Assembly: GCA_005786775.1 (NCBI GenBank)
Contig: SYDD01000193.1
Span: forward strand, 1 to 7,000
From: Opitutaceae bacterium
GTDB taxonomy: Bacteria; Verrucomicrobiota; Verrucomicrobiia; Opitutales; Opitutaceae
DNA: 7,000 bases
Direction: 5' to 3'
Below, piece by piece: positions 5,851 to 7,000 of this stretch (the stretch's first letter is position 1; every line of letters starts with the position of its first letter). A program made the position numbers and the translations under genes. The notes under the pieces were generated by a model that worked only from the letters and a program-made list of their open reading frames with translations, made no database searches and was not told the origin of the DNA.

Positions 5851-6753
5851 ATGACGAGCTACCACTTAGACCACCTGCAGCACCTCGAGACGGAGGCGAT
5901 TCACATCCTGCGGGAGGTCGCCGGTGAGTTTGAGCGGCCGGCCCTGCTGTTTTCGGGAGGCAAGGACTCGATCTGTTTGCTGCGCCTAGCGGAGAAGGCG
6001 TTCCGCCCGGCGGAACTGCCGCTGCCTTTCCTGAACGTCGATACCGGGCACCACTTCCCGGAGCTCAACGAATTCCGCGACCGGCGCGCGGCGGAGCTAG
6101 GTACCCGCCTGATCGTGCGCACGGTGGAGGACGCCCTAGCACGGGGAATCGCACAAGCGGCGCCGGGGGAAATCAGTCGCAATCGTCTGCAGATCCCGAC
6201 GTTGCTCGCCGCCATTGAGGAATTTCGGTTCGACTGCTGCATCGGCGGCGCCCGCCGCGACGAGGAGAAGGCTCGCGCCAAGGAGCGTTTTTTCAGCTTC
6301 CGCGATGCCTTCGGCCAATGGGACCCCAAGAACCAGCGTCCGGAGATCTGGAATCTTTATAATGCCCGCCTGAACCCCGGGGAGAACATGCGGGTCTTCC
6401 CGCTGAGCAATTGGACCGAGATGGATGTCTGGGAGTACATCCGCCGCGAGCGGCTGGAAGTGCCCTCGATCTATTTCAGTCATCGCCGCCGCTGCGTCCG
6501 TCGCGGCGGACAATGGCTCCCCGCCAACGATCTCGTGCCGCCCAAGCCTGGCGAGGAGGTAAGGGAGCTAACGGTGCGCGTGCGCACCATCGGGGACATC
6601 ATCAGCACGGGCTGCGTGGAGTCACCGGCCGCTACCGTGGACGACATCATCGCGGAGATCGCGGCGGCACGCGTCACCGAGCGGGGCTCGCGCGCCGACG
6701 ACAAGGCTTCCGAGGCCGCGATGGAGGACCGCAAGAAGGCGGGTTATTTCTGA
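5851..6753 (+). CDS. cysD: Sulfate adenylyltransferase (ATP sulfurylase) subunit 2, CysD
   Basis: CysD is the catalytic subunit of the GTP-driven ATP sulfurylase that makes APS from sulfate and ATP. The 300-residue length matches the family (E. coli 302). It carries the ATP-pyrophosphatase PP-loop SGGKDS (35-40), FLNVDTGHHFPELNEFRD (60-77), GGARRDEEKARAKER (132-146), the VFPLSNWTEMDVWEYI stretch (182-197), RVRTIGD (243-249) and the conserved C-terminal end EDRKKAGYF. The ATG at 5851 is supported by GAGGG 8 nt upstream and by the usual N-terminal spacing; the open frame extends upstream into cysH, but that part does not resemble CysD. It begins 17 nt after cysH and ends 3 nt before cysN, its obligate partner. 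The RTIGDIISTGCVES stretch differs from the RTLGCWPLTGAVES form of enterobacteria and follows the other common CysD lineage. Confidence 0.97.
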   Translation: MTSYHLDHLQHLETEAIHILREVAGEFERPALLFSGGKDSICLLRLAEKAFRPAELPLPFLNVDTGHHFPELNEFRDRRAAELGTRLIVRTVEDALARGIAQAAPGEISRNRLQIPTLLAAIEEFRFDCCIGGARRDEEKARAKERFFSFRDAFGQWDPKNQRPEIWNLYNARLNPGENMRVFPLSNWTEMDVWEYIRRERLEVPSIYFSHRRRCVRRGGQWLPANDLVPPKPGEEVRELTVRVRTIGDIISTGCVESPAATVDDIIAEIAAARVTERGSRADDKASEAAMEDRKKAGYF

Positions 6754-6756
6754 GCG

Positions 6757-7000
6757 ATGCCGCACTCCAACGATACCCTTTCCGCGCCCGTGCCGGTCGA
6801 CATCCTGCGGTTCAACACCTGTGGCAGCGTCGATGACGGCAAGTCCACCCTGATCGGTCGCCTCCTCTACGATTCGAAGTCGCTGATGGAGGACCAGATC
6901 GAGGCCCTGGAGCGCTCCGCTGACATCACCGGGGGCGGGCAGATCAACCTGGCCAACCTCACCGATGGCCTGCGGGCCGAGCGGGAGCAGGGCATCACCA
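6757..7000 (+). CDS. cysN: Sulfate adenylyltransferase subunit 1, CysN (5' part)
   Basis: CysN is the regulatory GTPase subunit of ATP sulfurylase: it hydrolyses GTP to drive APS synthesis by CysD. Only the first 81 codons are in the window. They include the conserved opening LRFNTCGSVDDGKSTLIGRL with the P-loop GSVDDGKST at about residues 23-31, and the switch I region DGLRAEREQGIT near the window end. Both are characteristic of the elongation-factor-like CysN/NodQ GTPases. The ATG at 6757 lies 3 nt after the cysD stop (TGAGCGATG), which indicates translational coupling. The C-terminus is outside the window, so it cannot be seen whether an APS kinase (CysC) domain is fused, as in NodQ-type proteins. 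That fusion would supply the PAPS required by the neighbouring CysH. Confidence 0.96.
   Translation, partial: MPHSNDTLSAPVPVDILRFNTCGSVDDGKSTLIGRLLYDSKSLMEDQIEALERSADITGGGQINLANLTDGLRAEREQGIT

Overview
The window is a GC-rich bacterial chromosome segment dominated by an assimilatory sulfate-reduction locus. Strong G/C preference at third codon positions and the scarcity of clear Shine-Dalgarno sequences would suit a high-GC Gram-negative lineage. A Verrucomicrobiota (Opitutales-like) origin is my tentative guess from gene style and layout, and nothing in the sequence proves it.

Layout. Positions 1-126 hold the 3' end of a plus-strand gene of unknown identity, whose end may be frameshifted. 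A 14-bp perfect hairpin at 149-182, with A-tract and T-tract flanks, looks like a bidirectional terminator between it and a convergent minus-strand gene (232-1143). That gene encodes a single-pass membrane protein with a long coiled coil. It is divergent from a small charged helical protein (1200-1505). Positions 1506-1705 contain no gene but carry two strong hairpins, one REP-like and one terminator-like, between convergent transcription units.

Positions 1706-7000 form two divergent sulfur-assimilation operons sharing an AT-rich control region at about 5081-5135. The minus-strand operon is cobA (uroporphyrinogen-III C-methyltransferase), a two-domain CbiX/SirB-like chelatase, and cysI (sulfite reductase hemoprotein). 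It couples siroheme synthesis to the enzyme that needs siroheme. The plus-strand operon is cysH (PAPS-type reductase), cysD and cysN (ATP sulfurylase small and large subunits), with cysN cut by the window edge.

Together the genes describe this path: sulfate to APS (CysDN), APS to PAPS (an APS kinase not visible here, possibly fused to the missing part of CysN), PAPS to sulfite (CysH), and sulfite to sulfide (CysI with siroheme). Not seen in the window are the flavoprotein CysJ, a precorrin-2 dehydrogenase, an APS kinase, a sulfate transporter and a dedicated regulator.

I see no mobile element, CRISPR array, tRNA or rRNA. The metabolic content is ordinary. The least ordinary points are the chelatase whose N-terminal half has lost both expected metal-site histidines while the C-terminal half keeps them, a compact CysH lacking the segment before its catalytic motif, and a repeated octamer in the divergent promoter region.
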